A stretch of 64,000 nucleotides of DNA from Jeotgalibacillus sp. ET6. Lineage in GTDB: Bacteria; Bacillota; Bacilli; Bacillales; Jeotgalibacillaceae. The stretch is taken from the NCBI RefSeq assembly GCF_029667115.1, contig NZ_JARUIU010000002.1, positions 496,001 through 560,000 of the forward strand, written 5' to 3'. Made by a program: the position numbers and the translations under genes. The notes beneath the pieces were generated by a model, which saw only the letters and a list, made by a program, of their open reading frames with translations, ran no database searches and was not told the DNA's origin. Positions 63,793 to 64,000 of the stretch are shown piece by piece; position 1 is the stretch's first letter; every line of letters starts with the position of its first letter.

Positions 63793-63810
63793 GAAAAAGG
63801 GGGAGTCCTC

Positions 63811-64000
63811 ATGTCAGCTGTCAATGATGTTGAACTGGTCATTATAACAGGAATGTCCGGTGCGGGAAAAACAGTCGCCGTACAAAGCTTTGAAGATCTC
63901 GGTTTTTTCTGCGTAGATAACCTTCCTCCTACATTGATGCCAAAGTTTTTAGAGCTTATGAAGGAATCGAACAATAAAATGAATCGTGTGGCGCTTGTGA
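63811..64000 (+). CDS. rapZ: RNase adapter RapZ (YvcJ), 5' part, cut by window end
   Basis: Starts at ATG 63811 with AAAAAGGGGGAG upstream and runs out of the window after 63 codons. The visible N-terminus has [20 protein letters not shown], a P-loop, and [20 protein letters not shown], diagnostic of the RapZ/YvcJ family. Binds GTP/ATP; YvcJ affects competence in B. subtilis, and RapZ steers RNase E on small RNAs in E. coli. The P-loop ends in KT where KS is more usual. The yvcK and whiA genes would be expected next. Confidence 0.93.
   Translation, partial: MSAVNDVELVIITGMSGAGKTVAVQSFEDLGFFCVDNLPPTLMPKFLELMKESNNKMNRVALV

Overview
The window is a chromosomal segment of a low-to-mid G+C, flagellated, Gram-positive Bacillaceae/Planococcaceae-type bacterium. 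The evidence is gene order: fliD-fliS-fliT, hpf, secA-prfB, yvjA-cccB-ftsEX, ctpB, minJ, csbA-uvrB-uvrA-yvlB, hprK-lgt-yvoD-ppaX-yvoF, hisZGDBHAFI, trxB-yvcI-rapZ. This is the backbone known from Bacillus subtilis, read in the same direction. Strong AGGAGG-type ribosome binding sites, sigma-A/B/D-like promoters and LexA, AraR, CcpA and BirA type operators fit this group. Several secreted proteins are very acidic, which hints at a salt-tolerant relative, but the genus cannot be fixed from sequence alone.

Layout. 1-2 kb: a minus-strand LXG polymorphic toxin whose A+T-rich C-terminal toxin domain is unassigned; its immunity gene would lie just outside the window. 2.1-4.9 kb: flagellar late operon flaG-fliD-fliS-fliT behind a sigma-D promoter. 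4.9-17.9 kb: an accessory block inserted between fliT and hpf. It holds a GH51 arabinofuranosidase under apparent AraR and CcpA control, a DUF6171 protein, an orphan Dpp-type permease pair, a lipoprotein gene that seems to start at ATT, a YesMN-like two-component system with a sugar ABC importer lacking its own ATPase, and an aldo/keto reductase. 18-28 kb: hpf, a SEC-C/helix-turn-helix protein, a group of two Ntn-hydrolase genes flanking a split chromate-type transporter, secA, and prfB with its programmed frameshift. 28.1-29.3 kb: an array of about 128-bp inverted-repeat elements. 29.5-39.5 kb: envelope and division genes (yvjA, cccB, ftsEX with an M23 hydrolase, a TlpA-like thioredoxin, ctpB, minJ, csbA). 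39.6-47.5 kb: SOS-controlled uvrBA, yvlB, a small membrane gene and a CwlC-like amidase. 47.6-51.6 kb: the hprK-yvoF operon. 51.7-53.5 kb: bioY under a BirA-type operator and a SurA_N lipoprotein. 53.5-60.3 kb: the histidine operon without hisC. 60.5-64 kb: a TPR/HTH protein, trxB, a Nudix gene and the start of rapZ.

How parts work together. AbfA releases arabinose, and the solute-binding protein with its two permeases probably imports plant-polysaccharide oligosaccharides using an ATPase encoded elsewhere. FtsEX probably activates the coiled-coil M23 hydrolase encoded next to it. HisZ and short HisG together form the first enzyme of histidine synthesis. The most unusual non-coding content is two families of intergenic repeats. 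One is about 170 bp, present as four full copies and one half copy, with a transcription terminator built into its end. The other is an inverted-repeat element present five times in a row after prfB.
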